A stretch of DNA of 64,000 nt from NCBI RefSeq assembly GCF_001552215.1, contig NZ_BCQT01000026.1, positions 1-64,000 on the forward strand. The letters run 5' to 3'. Under the pieces are notes generated by a model. That model had not been told where the DNA came from, did not search any database, and saw nothing but the letters and a program-made list of their open reading frames with translations. The translations under genes and the position numbers were made by a program. Each line of letters starts with the position of its first letter. The first letter of the stretch is position 1. Source of the DNA: Actinomadura macra NBRC 14102 (lineage in GTDB: Bacteria > Actinomycetota > Actinomycetes > Streptosporangiales > Streptosporangiaceae). Of this stretch, positions 8,328-16,658 are shown piece by piece.

Positions 8328-9275
8328 TCAGGCGCCTCCGCCCGAGGCGCCGCTCGGGGTACCAGGACGCTCCGCGGGCTGCCCGTCCTTCAGCAGCGTG
8401 CTCGCGGGGACCTGGTAGGGGGCCAGGGTGTCGAAGATGTCGCGGGTGCTCTGGATCCTGTCCTCGTTGATCGTGAAGTGGCCCGCGTCGGTGACGGCGT
8501 CCTCCCGGTTGCTCCCCGGGATGACCACCCCGACGATCCCGCCCTTGTCGGTGACCAGCGCGCGATCGTCGGTCAGGCACTTTTGATGGAGCGGCGGGAC
8601 CTTCTCCAGGATGACGATGTGCAGGTCGATCCCCACGTCCATCTGCTCGCGCAGGACGTCCTTCATGGCGTCGTCCAGCTCGGCCTCCGACAGCACCAGG
8701 ATCCGGCGCAACAGGAGGCCGTTCCCGGTGATCGCGGATCGTTCGGTGACGAGGTAGCCGGTGTCGCGGCCCGTCCACCAGTAGTCGTTGCCGGTCGCGC
8801 TCAGCGCGATCATCTCGGTGAGCTCCGGCAGGATCCCGGGGTGGAACTCCTGTCGGCGGCCCAGGGACGACTGGCCGCTCGCCAGGTCCCGCATCTCCTC
8901 GGCGAAGGCCCGCTGGCGCGCCTCGCGCAGCTTCAGCAGGATCGCGCTGTTGCGGCGGTCGATGAGCGTCCACTGCTCGGCGATGTCGCGGATGAACGCG
9001 TGGCATTCGGGCGGGGCGTCGGCGAGCGACTTCGTGATCGCCAGCCCCGCGGAGATCTCCCTCAGCCGGTTCTCATCGTGGTGGATGCTCTCCTCGCGCC
9101 GGAAGAAGGCGTCGATGACCAGGGTCAGGTTGACGCTGGCCAGCATGACGAGCAGGGCCAGCCGGCTGCCGGTCTCGCCCGCGAGGATGGTCAGGCCGCC
9201 GAGGGCGACCGACAGCAGACCTCCGATGACGAGCCGGCCTCGCTGCCACGGCACCGTGGGCTTTCGTTTCGCCAC
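8328..9275 (-). CDS. Two-helix membrane protein with a conserved-looking cytoplasmic domain, unknown function
   Basis: The 315-residue product has two hydrophobic helices in the first 60 residues (RLVIGGLLSVALGGLTIL and LALLVMLASVNLTLVIDAFF). A helical linker and an alpha/beta domain follow at about 130-290, with NDYWWTGRDTGYLVTERSAI, a strand DLHIVILEKVPPLHQKC and VTDKGGIVGVVIPGSNR. The last part resembles sensor or phospholipase-D-like folds only vaguely, and I do not assign a function. GTG 9275 is chosen for GAGGAG eight bases upstream. The C-terminal 30 residues are Gly/Ser/Pro-rich. Confidence 0.65.
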   Translation of the reverse strand: MAKRKPTVPWQRGRLVIGGLLSVALGGLTILAGETGSRLALLVMLASVNLTLVIDAFFRREESIHHDENRLREISAGLAITKSLADAPPECHAFIRDIAEQWTLIDRRNSAILLKLREARQRAFAEEMRDLASGQSSLGRRQEFHPGILPELTEMIALSATGNDYWWTGRDTGYLVTERSAITGNGLLLRRILVLSEAELDDAMKDVLREQMDVGIDLHIVILEKVPPLHQKCLTDDRALVTDKGGIVGVVIPGSNREDAVTDAGHFTINEDRIQSTRDIFDTLAPYQVPASTLLKDGQPAERPGTPSGASGGGA

Positions 9276-9706
9276 GACATCGGCTCCTCGCCGCTCACGC
9301 GTTCTCATCGGCAAGTCCGCCGACGCCGTCGGTTGCGACCATTTCTCGCGCCCGCGCCAGCCTGGCAGGAGAAGGCTCCCGCGTCTGTGCTTCATGCCAC
9401 ATTAGGCCACCGATATCCGGCCAAAGACCCGGACGATCGGGACGGCGACGGGAATACCGGGCGGCGTCCCAAGGCCCGAGAAAACCTCATCCGGCACGGC
9501 CCGAAATTGTCGCCGAAGCCCGCGGAGAAGTCGCGGGAACAGCGCGGGGAGAGAGAAGCGCTGGCCCTTCTTCCGGCAGCCCCCGGGCCCCCTCGGCCGG
9601 CGGCGGGCCACGCTCCGCCTGCTCACCGCCGACACGGCCGCCGTGAGGCCGCAACCGGCCACCACCTCGTCCCGGCCACGGTGATCCAGGCCGGTGTCCC
9701 GCGCGA
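9276..9706. other. Intergenic region between divergent genes
   Basis: This 431-base gap lies between the minus-strand membrane protein and the plus-strand PucR-type regulator and should contain both promoters. I see no convincing operator palindrome and no protein-like frame; the open frames are arginine- and proline-rich shadows. Confidence 0.35.
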
Positions 9707-10924
9707 ATGAGCAGGGACACCGGACTGGCTGGAGGTTCACTCGTGGGAGACCTCTTCGGATCGCTGACGAGACAGGTGGACGCCAACGCGCGGAGGGCGG
9801 TCGAGGTGTACGCGCGCGAGCTGCCCGAGTACCGGACGATGGCCGCCGGCGACCGCGAGTACGCGGACCTGCTGGAGTTCGCCGTGCTGCTGCGCCGCCG
9901 GACCGCGGAACTGGCGCGCGACGTCCACCCCTTCACCGACGCCGACCTGGCCCTGATCGCCGCCGTCGGACACGAGCGCGGCCGGTCGGGAGTCTCGCTG
10001 AGCTCCCACCGCAAGGTGCTCGGGCTGCATTCCACGCTCACCGTGCAGGAGATCCACGAAGCGGCCGACGCGACGGAACTGGACGCCCTCATGCAGATCC
10101 TCGGCTGGATCGGCCCGCAGGGCGCCGCGACGCAGGACGCCTACACGCGCGGTTTCCTGGAAGGCCAGCGGCACGCCCTGCCCTACGCCGAACGCGTCCA
10201 GCAGCTCGCCGCGGCACTGCTCGCCGGGGACCCCGCCGGTCCAGAGCTGACGCGCCGGCTCGGCATGCCCGTCCCCGCCGGCTACCTGGTGACGGTCGTG
10301 CGGATCGCCGACGAGGACGTCGCGCTCCTGCCGGCCGCCCGCACCGAGATCCTCGGCCTCCTGATCGACCTGGACCGGGTGCCCATGGGCTGGCACGGCC
10401 CGCTGGAGTTCGTGGCCCTGGTGCCGACCGGCTGCGCCGACCCGTCCGAGGCCCCGCCGGAGGACCGGCAGCGCGCGCTGACCCTGGCCGCCGCCTTCTC
10501 CGAGTCCGTGGGACGGCGCTGCGCCGTCGGCGCCACCGTCGCGGACGCCCGCGACCTGCCCGGCGCCCTGCCGCTGGCCCGGCAGATCAGCAGGGCCGCC
10601 CCGGTGGAGCCCGTCCCGCAGCGGATCAGCACCATCGCCGACGTGTTCGTGGAGCTGGGCGCCGCCCGGCTACCGGAGGTCGACCACTGGCTCCGGCGGA
10701 TAGCCGACCTCCTCTTCCAGGGCCCGGACCTGGTGGTCACCCTGGACGCCTACTACCGCCATGACATGAACCGCCTGCTCACCGCGGCGCACCTGTACGT
10801 CCATCCCCGCACGCTCGACTACCGCCTGCGCCGGGCGCGCGAACTGACCGGCATCGACCCGACCACCACGCGGGGGGTGCGGACGCTGAGCGCTGTCGTC
10901 GCCCGCATCCTGGCCGCCGCGTGA
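9707..10924 (+). CDS. PucR/CdaR-family helix-turn-helix regulator
   Basis: A 405-residue regulator. An N-terminal helical sensor region (residues 1-160) is followed by a GGDEF-like CdaR domain, and the C-terminal PucR helix-turn-helix covers the last 65 residues (DMNRLLTAAHLYVHPRTLDYRLRRARELTG). In other actinobacteria such proteins activate nearby catabolic genes in response to substrate. It converges with the catabolic operon that ends at 10942, leaving only 17 bases. It may therefore control that operon, though the operon also carries TetR-type operator sites. Confidence 0.85.
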   Translation: MSRDTGLAGGSLVGDLFGSLTRQVDANARRAVEVYARELPEYRTMAAGDREYADLLEFAVLLRRRTAELARDVHPFTDADLALIAAVGHERGRSGVSLSSHRKVLGLHSTLTVQEIHEAADATELDALMQILGWIGPQGAATQDAYTRGFLEGQRHALPYAERVQQLAAALLAGDPAGPELTRRLGMPVPAGYLVTVVRIADEDVALLPAARTEILGLLIDLDRVPMGWHGPLEFVALVPTGCADPSEAPPEDRQRALTLAAAFSESVGRRCAVGATVADARDLPGALPLARQISRAAPVEPVPQRISTIADVFVELGAARLPEVDHWLRRIADLLFQGPDLVVTLDAYYRHDMNRLLTAAHLYVHPRTLDYRLRRARELTGIDPTTTRGVRTLSAVVARILAAA

Positions 10925-10941
10925 TCCACGTGCGCGCGCCC

Positions 10942-11976
10942 TCAGGGCCGGACGAGGACCTTCAGCGCCGTGCGATCGTTCATGGCGCGGAAGCCTGTGG
11001 CCACGTCTGCGAGGTCCACGGAGAGGTCGAACACCTCGCCCGGTGTGATCGTGCCGTCGAGCACCTCGGCCAGCAGCTCCGGGATGTACCGGCGTGCCGG
11101 CGCGACGCCGCCGGTGATGGTGATGTTGCGCATGAACACGTCGAAGTCCAGGCGCGCCTCGGCGTACTGCGGGACGCCGACCCGGCTGATGGTGCCGCCG
11201 TCGCGGACGCCGCCGAGCGCCGTCTCGAACGCGGCCGTGTTGCCGACGCATTCCAGCACGTACGGGGCGCCGTCGCCGCCGGTCAGCTCGCGCACCGCGG
11301 CCACCGCCTCCTCGCCCCGCGCGGGCACCACGTCGGTCGCGCCGAACCGGCGGCCGAGATCGGTGCGCGCGGTGTGCCGGCCGAGCAGGATGATCCGCTC
11401 GGCTCCCAGCCGCGCGGCGGACAGCACCGCGCACAGTCCGACGGCGCCGTCGCCGATGACGGCGACGGTGGAGCCCTTCCCGACGCCCGCTGTGACGGCG
11501 GCGTGGTGGCCGGTGGGCAGCACGTCCGACAGCGCCATCACCGAGGGGATCAGCGGGTCGTCGGCGCCGAGCGGCAGCTTGATCAGCGTGCCGTCCGCCT
11601 GGGGGACCCGGGCGGCCTCGCCCTGCCCTCCGTCCAGCCCGCCGACGGCCCAGCGTCCACCGTTGCGGCACGAGCCCTGGAGCCCCTCCCGGCAGAAGTC
11701 GCAGGTGTTGTCGACCCAGAGGAACGGGACGAGCACCACGTCGCCGCGCCGCACCGACTCCACCGCGGCGCCGGTCTCCTCCACGACGCCCATGAACTCG
11801 TGGCCGATGCGGAGCCCCTCGCCGACCGGATCCATGCCCCGGTACCGGTGCAGGTCGCTGCCGCAGACGCAGGCGCGGGTCACCCGGACGATCGCGTCCG
11901 TCGGCTCCAGCAGGGCGGGGTCGGGGACCTCCTCGACCCGGACGTCGCCGCGGCCGTAGATGAGGGTGGCTCGCAT
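10942..11976 (-). CDS. Zinc-dependent alcohol dehydrogenase (MDR superfamily)
   Basis: A medium-chain dehydrogenase of 344 residues. The catalytic-zinc cysteine and histidine lie in VCGSDLHR and GHEFMGVVEE, a partial structural-zinc cluster in TCDFCREGLQGSC, and the NAD(P) Rossmann fold in VAVIGDGAVGLCAV with LLGRHTAR after strand two. ATG 11976 has AAGGAG ten bases upstream and lies 7 bases after the MmgE/PrpD stop. It is the last gene of the operon and should oxidise an alcohol or reduce an aldehyde of the pathway. Only three cysteines of the usual four structural ligands are evident. Confidence 0.88.
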   Translation of the reverse strand: MRATLIYGRGDVRVEEVPDPALLEPTDAIVRVTRACVCGSDLHRYRGMDPVGEGLRIGHEFMGVVEETGAAVESVRRGDVVLVPFLWVDNTCDFCREGLQGSCRNGGRWAVGGLDGGQGEAARVPQADGTLIKLPLGADDPLIPSVMALSDVLPTGHHAAVTAGVGKGSTVAVIGDGAVGLCAVLSAARLGAERIILLGRHTARTDLGRRFGATDVVPARGEEAVAAVRELTGGDGAPYVLECVGNTAAFETALGGVRDGGTISRVGVPQYAEARLDFDVFMRNITITGGVAPARRYIPELLAEVLDGTITPGEVFDLSVDLADVATGFRAMNDRTALKVLVRP

Positions 11977-11983
11977 CTGTCGT

Positions 11984-13381
11984 TCACTCCTTCGCATCGG
12001 TGATCGTGGCGTCGACCAGGTCGCGCACCGGGCGACGGTCGAGGTCGAGGGCGACCTCGATGAACCGCTCCAGCCGGGCGGCCGGCAGCGGCGTCTCGGC
12101 GGCCATGGCGCGCAGCCGGCCGGCGGTCTCGTCGCGGCCCCAGTCGAAGGTCGTCGGGTCCGGGGCGTGCTCGCCGGCGCGGATTTCGTGTCCGCGGGTC
12201 TCGACGGTGATCCGGCAGGCCCCCGACGGGAGATCGGCGGAGGCCACCGTGATCCGACGGACCAGGTCCATCAGGGCGGGCTCGTCGAAACCGTACAGGT
12301 CGTCCAGCTCGATCCCGCCCCTTCGGAGCGCCACCGCCAGGCAGTACGGCAGGCTCATCAACGTCCCGCCGACGTCGCGGAACGGCCCGTGCGCGTCGAC
12401 ACCAGGGTAGGCGGCGTCGTCCGCGGGCAACTCGACGGTGACCCTCGCGACGTCCTGCTCCGCGAGTCCGTGCTGGCGGACCAGCCCGGTGAGCAGGGTG
12501 ACCGGGATCTGGTTGATCGCGCAGATCGGATAGGGCTTGTAGGTGACGCGCCGGGTCCGCCAGTCGTCGCCGAGCCCCAGCGCCGCGGGCGGAACCTCCG
12601 GGTCCGTGCCCGTGAAGGCACGCAGGTGCCCGGCACGACCGTCGAGCGCGTCCGGTGCCCCGGTGACGTCCCGGGCGGCCAGCAGCGCCGCCACCATGCC
12701 GTTGCGGCTCGCCGTCCCGACCTGGTACCGCCACTCCTGGGTGCCGGCGACCCACGTCTGGTTCGTGCCGCCCCCGAACGCGGCGGCCAGGCCCAGCGCC
12801 GAGACGGTCTGCCCGGCGGTGAGCCCCAGCAGCCGGGCCGATCCGGCCGCCGCGGCGAACGGACCGTACACACTCGTGGCGCGGAACCCGCGGGCGGTGG
12901 ACACGGACGCGTGCCCCTCCGCTATGACCGAGGCGGCCTCGTATCCGGCGATCATCGCGGCGAGCAGGTCGCGGCCGTGCAGGCCGGCGCGATCGCCGAG
13001 CGCGAGCAGTGCGGGCAGGGTCACCGATCCCAGGTGGGTGGAGACCGCGACCTGCGTGTCGTCCTGCGTGCGCGCGTGGACGAGCGCCCCCGTCGCGAGC
13101 GCGAACGCCTCGACGGTCACTGCCGTCCCGTCGACCAGGAGCCGCGCCCCGCGCGCCCGCTCGCAGGCACCGTTCTCCTTCGCGACGGCGTAGCCCGTAC
13201 CGGCGAGGCGATACCCGGCGAGCCCCACACCGAGGTCATGCAGGAGCGTCACCTTCGCCTTCTCCACGACGTCGGACGGCACGGCGGACAGGTCGAGGCC
13301 CGCGGTGAAGCCGGCGACCCGCTCGGCGAGCGTCGCGGCACGGGCCGGTGCGGCGGGACGGCTCACGGCCGGACGGCTCAT
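11984..13381 (-). CDS. MmgE/PrpD family protein (2-methylcitrate dehydratase-like)
   Basis: The 465-residue product has the family's all-helical N-terminal domain (ASVIAEGHASVSTARGFRATSVYG near residue 140, AAFGGGTNQTWVAGTQEW near 200) and the C-terminal lid domain with the conserved YKPYPICAINQIPV segment. Family members include 2-methylcitrate dehydratase, iminodisuccinate epimerase and cis-aconitate decarboxylase. They catalyse dehydration, epimerisation or decarboxylation of polycarboxylates, so the exact reaction cannot be told. ATG 13381 overlaps the lipoyl protein stop by 4 bases (ATGA). Confidence 0.88.
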   Translation of the reverse strand: MSRPAVSRPAAPARAATLAERVAGFTAGLDLSAVPSDVVEKAKVTLLHDLGVGLAGYRLAGTGYAVAKENGACERARGARLLVDGTAVTVEAFALATGALVHARTQDDTQVAVSTHLGSVTLPALLALGDRAGLHGRDLLAAMIAGYEAASVIAEGHASVSTARGFRATSVYGPFAAAAGSARLLGLTAGQTVSALGLAAAFGGGTNQTWVAGTQEWRYQVGTASRNGMVAALLAARDVTGAPDALDGRAGHLRAFTGTDPEVPPAALGLGDDWRTRRVTYKPYPICAINQIPVTLLTGLVRQHGLAEQDVARVTVELPADDAAYPGVDAHGPFRDVGGTLMSLPYCLAVALRRGGIELDDLYGFDEPALMDLVRRITVASADLPSGACRITVETRGHEIRAGEHAPDPTTFDWGRDETAGRLRAMAAETPLPAARLERFIEVALDLDRRPVRDLVDATITDAKE

Positions 13382-13632
13382 CGCGGGACCCCCGCACCGT
13401 CCGGGTCCACCCGGGCGATGACCTGGCCCACCACGACGTCGGCGTCCCTGGCCACGAGCAGCTCGACGATCGTCCCGGCGACCGGGCTGACGATCTCCGC
13501 GGTCGCCTTGTCGGTCTCCATCTCGGCGATGGGCTCGTCCTCGGCGACACGGTCGCCGACGCTCTTCAGCCATTCCACGATCGTCGCCTCGTCCATGGTC
13601 GCGCCCCACTTCGGCACCACGATGTCCGTCAC
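13378..13632 (-). CDS. Stand-alone lipoyl-domain protein (E2 lipoyl carrier without catalytic domain)
   Basis: This 84-residue protein is a single lipoyl domain and nothing else. VPKWGATMDEATIVEWLKSVGD is followed by the ETDKATAEI turn, whose lysine would be lipoylated, and by VVGQVIARVD. A normal 2-oxoacid dehydrogenase E2 has a peripheral-subunit-binding domain and a catalytic acyltransferase domain of about 300 residues; both are missing, and the stop is followed at once by the next gene. GTG 13632 overlaps the E1 beta stop (GTGA). It may act as a mobile lipoyl carrier for the preceding E1 pair. Confidence 0.88.
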   Translation of the reverse strand: MTDIVVPKWGATMDEATIVEWLKSVGDRVAEDEPIAEMETDKATAEIVSPVAGTIVELLVARDADVVVGQVIARVDPDGAGVPR

Positions 13633-14657
13633 GCCCCGCTCCCTTCGCCCCTGGTCCCCTCGATCGTGCTGAGGGTCGCCGCCACCACGTCCTCGGCGCT
13701 CGGGTAGTAGGCGCCCTCCAGATCCGGCGCGAACGGCACCGGCGCGAACGGCGGCCGGACCTGCGCCGCCGGGGCGCGCAGGGAGGCGAACCCGTCCGTG
13801 GCGGCCAGCCGGATGACCTCCGAGCCGACGCTGCACGGACCCTGCGCGTCCTGGACGACGACGAGCCGTCCCGTCCGGTGCAGCGACCGCAGGATCAGCG
13901 GCTCGTCCAGCGGGCTCAGCGTGCGCAGGTCGAGCACCTCGGCGTCGACCCCGCGCCCGGCGAGGGCCTCGGCGGCCTCCATGGCGGGCGGCACGGTGTC
14001 GCCCCAGCACACGAGCGTCACATCCGTCCCCGGGCGGCGGATCAGCCCGGCACCGATCGGCACCACGTGGTCGGGATCGTCGGGGACCTGTCCGCGCCGC
14101 GTCCACAGGCTCAGGCTCTCGATAACGATCACCGGGTCGTCGTCCCTGATGGCGGCCTTGAGCAGGCCCTTGGCGTCGGCCGGGGTGCCGCCCCAGACGA
14201 CCTTCAGCCCGGGGACGGCGGCGAGCCAGCCCTCCAGGCTCTGCGAGTGCTGCGGGCCGGAGCCGCGGTGACCGCCGCAGAGCGTCCGGATCGTCAGCGG
14301 CACCGCGAAGGCACCGTCCGACATGTAGGACATCTTGGCGGCCTGGTTGACGAGCTGGTCCATGGCCAGCGTGATGAAGTCGAAGTACATGATCTCCGCG
14401 ACCGGCCGCAGCCCCGCCATCGCCGCGCCGACCGCCATGCCGGTGAACGCCGCCTCGCTGATGGGGGTGTCGCGGACCCGCCACTCGCCGAACCGGTCCC
14501 GCAGCCCGCGCGTCGCCGCGAACGGGCCGCCGGGCACGCCGACGTCCTCGCCGAAGACGTGGACCGCCGGATCCCGGTCGAGTTCCTCGTGCAGGGCCGA
14601 GTTCACCGCCTGCCAGTACTTCACCGTCGACGTGGGCGTGTTCGTTCCAGGGCTCAT
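13629..14657 (-). CDS. 2-oxoacid dehydrogenase E1 component, beta subunit
   Basis: A 342-residue transketolase-type beta subunit with AVNSALHEELDRDPAVHVFGEDVG at the start, ISEAAFTGMAVGAAMAGLRPV including the thiamine-activating glutamate, HSQSLEGWLAAVPGLKVV, and a C-terminal transketolase domain (VLDLRTLSPLDEPLI). It pairs with the alpha subunit encoded just upstream to decarboxylate a 2-oxoacid with thiamine diphosphate. It resembles pyruvate, branched-chain and acetoin dehydrogenase E1 beta. ATG 14657 overlaps the alpha stop (ATGA). Confidence 0.92.
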   Translation of the reverse strand: MSPGTNTPTSTVKYWQAVNSALHEELDRDPAVHVFGEDVGVPGGPFAATRGLRDRFGEWRVRDTPISEAAFTGMAVGAAMAGLRPVAEIMYFDFITLAMDQLVNQAAKMSYMSDGAFAVPLTIRTLCGGHRGSGPQHSQSLEGWLAAVPGLKVVWGGTPADAKGLLKAAIRDDDPVIVIESLSLWTRRGQVPDDPDHVVPIGAGLIRRPGTDVTLVCWGDTVPPAMEAAEALAGRGVDAEVLDLRTLSPLDEPLILRSLHRTGRLVVVQDAQGPCSVGSEVIRLAATDGFASLRAPAAQVRPPFAPVPFAPDLEGAYYPSAEDVVAATLSTIEGTRGEGSGA

Positions 14658-15670
14658 CCGAAGGCACCTCCGCGTACCGGACGGCGATAGACGTGCGAGG
14701 AGACCGACGCGACCGGGGCGGGGGGCTCGGCCTCGGCCGCCGCGACGGCCGCCGCGAACTCCTGCCGCGCCTCCGCCTCGATCGCCTCCAGGCCGGCCGC
14801 GGCCTCCGGGTCGCCTGCGACGGCCGCCGCCAGGCGCTTCAGCGGGTCGGCGTCCTTCCAGCGGGCGACCTCGGCGGCCTCGCGGTACTGCTGCGGGTCC
14901 CCCTCGAAGTGGCCGTGCCAGCGGTAGGTCATGCACTCCAGCAGCGACGGGCCGCCGCCCTCACGCGCCCGACCCACCGCCTCCCCCGCCGCGCTTCGCA
15001 CAGCGATCACGTCGTTGCCGTCCACCCGGACGCCGGGGATGCCGTAGGGGGCGGCATGGTCGGCGACGCGCCCGGCCGCCAGGTGCACCGAGACCGGGGT
15101 CAGCTCCGCGTAGAGGTTGTTCTCGCACACGAACACGATCGGCAGCCGCCACAGCGCCGCGAGGTTGAGGGACTCGTGGAAGACGCCCTGCGCGACCGCG
15201 CCCTCGCCGAAGAACGCCACCGAGACACCTCCGCGCGCACGCCGGGCCGCCGCGAACGCTCCGCCGAGCGCGATCGGGATACCCGCGCCGACGATCGCGT
15301 TCGCACCGAGGATGCCCGCGGACGGATCGGCGATGTGCATCGAGCCCGACCGTCCACCGCAGTAGCCCGTCTCGCGGCCGAGCAGCTCCGCCACCATCGC
15401 CTTCGGTTCGCCGCCCTTGGCGATGCAGTGTCCGTGCCCGCGGTGGGTCGTGGTGATGTGGTCGTCGCGGCGCAGGACGTCGCAGACGCCGGCCGCGACC
15501 GCCTCCTGGCCGATCGAGACGTGCAGCGTCCCGGGCAGCCGCCCGCCCGCCATGAGCCTGGCCGCCCCGATCTCGAAGTGCCGGATCCGGGCCATCACGC
15601 GGTAGAGCCGGCGCAGCGTCGCCGCGTCGACCGCCAGCTCCGCCGATGTGGTCGGGGTGGTCGGGGTCAT
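14654..15670 (-). CDS. 2-oxoacid dehydrogenase E1 component, alpha subunit
   Basis: The 338-residue alpha subunit binds thiamine diphosphate. Visible marks are HVSIGQEAVAAG near residue 50, THRGHGHCIAKG, GRSGSMHIAD, and the metal/ThDP motif beginning GEGAVAQGVFHESLNLAALW and ending in ENN at roughly 160-185. It carries the phosphorylation-loop-like region YRWHGHFEGDPQQYR. With the beta subunit it forms the decarboxylating E1. Unlike E1 of pyruvate dehydrogenase it is embedded among acyl-CoA genes, as in acetoin or unusual 2-oxoacid pathways. ATG 15670 overlaps the upstream stop (ATGA). Confidence 0.92.
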   Translation of the reverse strand: MTPTTPTTSAELAVDAATLRRLYRVMARIRHFEIGAARLMAGGRLPGTLHVSIGQEAVAAGVCDVLRRDDHITTTHRGHGHCIAKGGEPKAMVAELLGRETGYCGGRSGSMHIADPSAGILGANAIVGAGIPIALGGAFAAARRARGGVSVAFFGEGAVAQGVFHESLNLAALWRLPIVFVCENNLYAELTPVSVHLAAGRVADHAAPYGIPGVRVDGNDVIAVRSAAGEAVGRAREGGGPSLLECMTYRWHGHFEGDPQQYREAAEVARWKDADPLKRLAAAVAGDPEAAAGLEAIEAEARQEFAAAVAAAEAEPPAPVASVSSHVYRRPVRGGAFG

Positions 15671-16146
15671 GACCGTCCGTCCTCTCCGCCGCCCGCGGCG
15701 GGCGGTCTTCTCGGGAGTTCGAGCACCGCGGTGCCCGGGGCGCACAGCACCCCGTCGCCGTTGCGCTCCTCAAGGGCGCACTCCACGATCCCGGCGCCGG
15801 CCCCGTCCACATGGCACGCGGTCACCAGGCCGGTGCAGGTGAGCGTGTCGCCGGGCACGGCGATGTGGCGGTTGCGCCAGCTGAACCGGCGCAGCCGTGC
15901 GCGGGGGCCCGCCCAGCCGAGCGCGGTCCGTGTCAGGAAGCATCCGTGCAGGTGGGACTGGACGAGGATGTCCGGGTAGCCCTCGTGGACGGCGTAGCGG
16001 GTGTCGTAGTGGATGCGGTGCGCGTTCCAGGTCGCGGCGCTGAACCGGAAGAGCTGGGTCGCCGTCGGGCGAACCGTCACCGGGTCCAGCGCCATGCCGG
16101 GGGCGACGTCCTCGAACCAGCGCGTCGTGACCGCCGCCGTGGTCAT
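15667..16146 (-). CDS. MaoC-like hotdog protein, putative enoyl-CoA hydratase half
   Basis: A 159-residue hotdog-fold protein. RWFEDVAPGMALDPVTVRPTA, then FRFSAATWNAHRIHYDTRYA and the strand ILVQSHLHGCFLTR, match mesaconyl-CoA hydratase / HTD2-type MaoC proteins, in which the Asn-x-x-x-Ile-His-Tyr-Asp stretch supplies the acid/base histidine. It is the catalytic-looking partner of the next upstream gene, together probably forming a heteromeric (R)-hydratase. ATG 16146 overlaps the partner's stop by 4 bases. Confidence 0.82.
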   Translation of the reverse strand: MTTAAVTTRWFEDVAPGMALDPVTVRPTATQLFRFSAATWNAHRIHYDTRYAVHEGYPDILVQSHLHGCFLTRTALGWAGPRARLRRFSWRNRHIAVPGDTLTCTGLVTACHVDGAGAGIVECALEERNGDGVLCAPGTAVLELPRRPPAAGGGEDGRS

Positions 16147-16658
16147 CGGCTCGCCTGCGGCCGTGCGATGAAGTTCTCCCGGCAGGTCAGCAGCGGCGTG
16201 CCCGCCTCGTCCTGGAAGGCCCGCAGCAGCGTGATGACCAGGAACGGGCCCGAGCGGCCGTTCTTGAGGACCACGTCCTCGATCGAGGTCTCCCGGACGA
16301 CGTCCGCGCCGTCGCATACCGGGGAGTGGAAGTCGATGTCCTGGCCGGCGCCCATCAGGCGGAGCCCCGCGAGGGGGAGCCCGGCCACCTCCTCGCCGGC
16401 GGTGCCGTCGGGGCGCAGTTCGTCCTCCGCCGGGCCCGCGTCCCAGCCGAGCAGGCTGCTGGCATACAGCGGCGGCGCGACGGCGCCGGGGAGGCCGGCG
16501 GCGTGCGCGGCGCCGTCGTCGAAGTACAGCGGATCGCTCTCGCCGGCGGCGACCGCGAACCGCTGGAAGTCCCGCGCGCGAACGCGGCCGAGACGGTCGC
16601 GCTCCACCGTCCCGACGTGTTCGCGCACGCGCCGGTAGACGTCGTCGAGCGTGCTCAC
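16143..16658 (-). CDS. MaoC N-terminal-type (FAS1 dehydratase-like) hotdog protein
   Basis: This 171-residue protein belongs to the MaoC_dehydrat_N group. FQRFAVAAGESDPLYFDD, then VAPPLYASSLLGWD and the paired strands GLRLMGAGQDIDFHSPVCDGA, match known members. These typically pair with a second hotdog protein, as in mycobacterial HadAB/HadBC, to make one hydratase or dehydratase active site. GTG 16658 is preceded by GGAGGTGAAC and overlaps the ligase stop by 4 bases (GTGA). Confidence 0.82.
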   Translation of the reverse strand: MSTLDDVYRRVREHVGTVERDRLGRVRARDFQRFAVAAGESDPLYFDDGAAHAAGLPGAVAPPLYASSLLGWDAGPAEDELRPDGTAGEEVAGLPLAGLRLMGAGQDIDFHSPVCDGADVVRETSIEDVVLKNGRSGPFLVITLLRAFQDEAGTPLLTCRENFIARPQASR

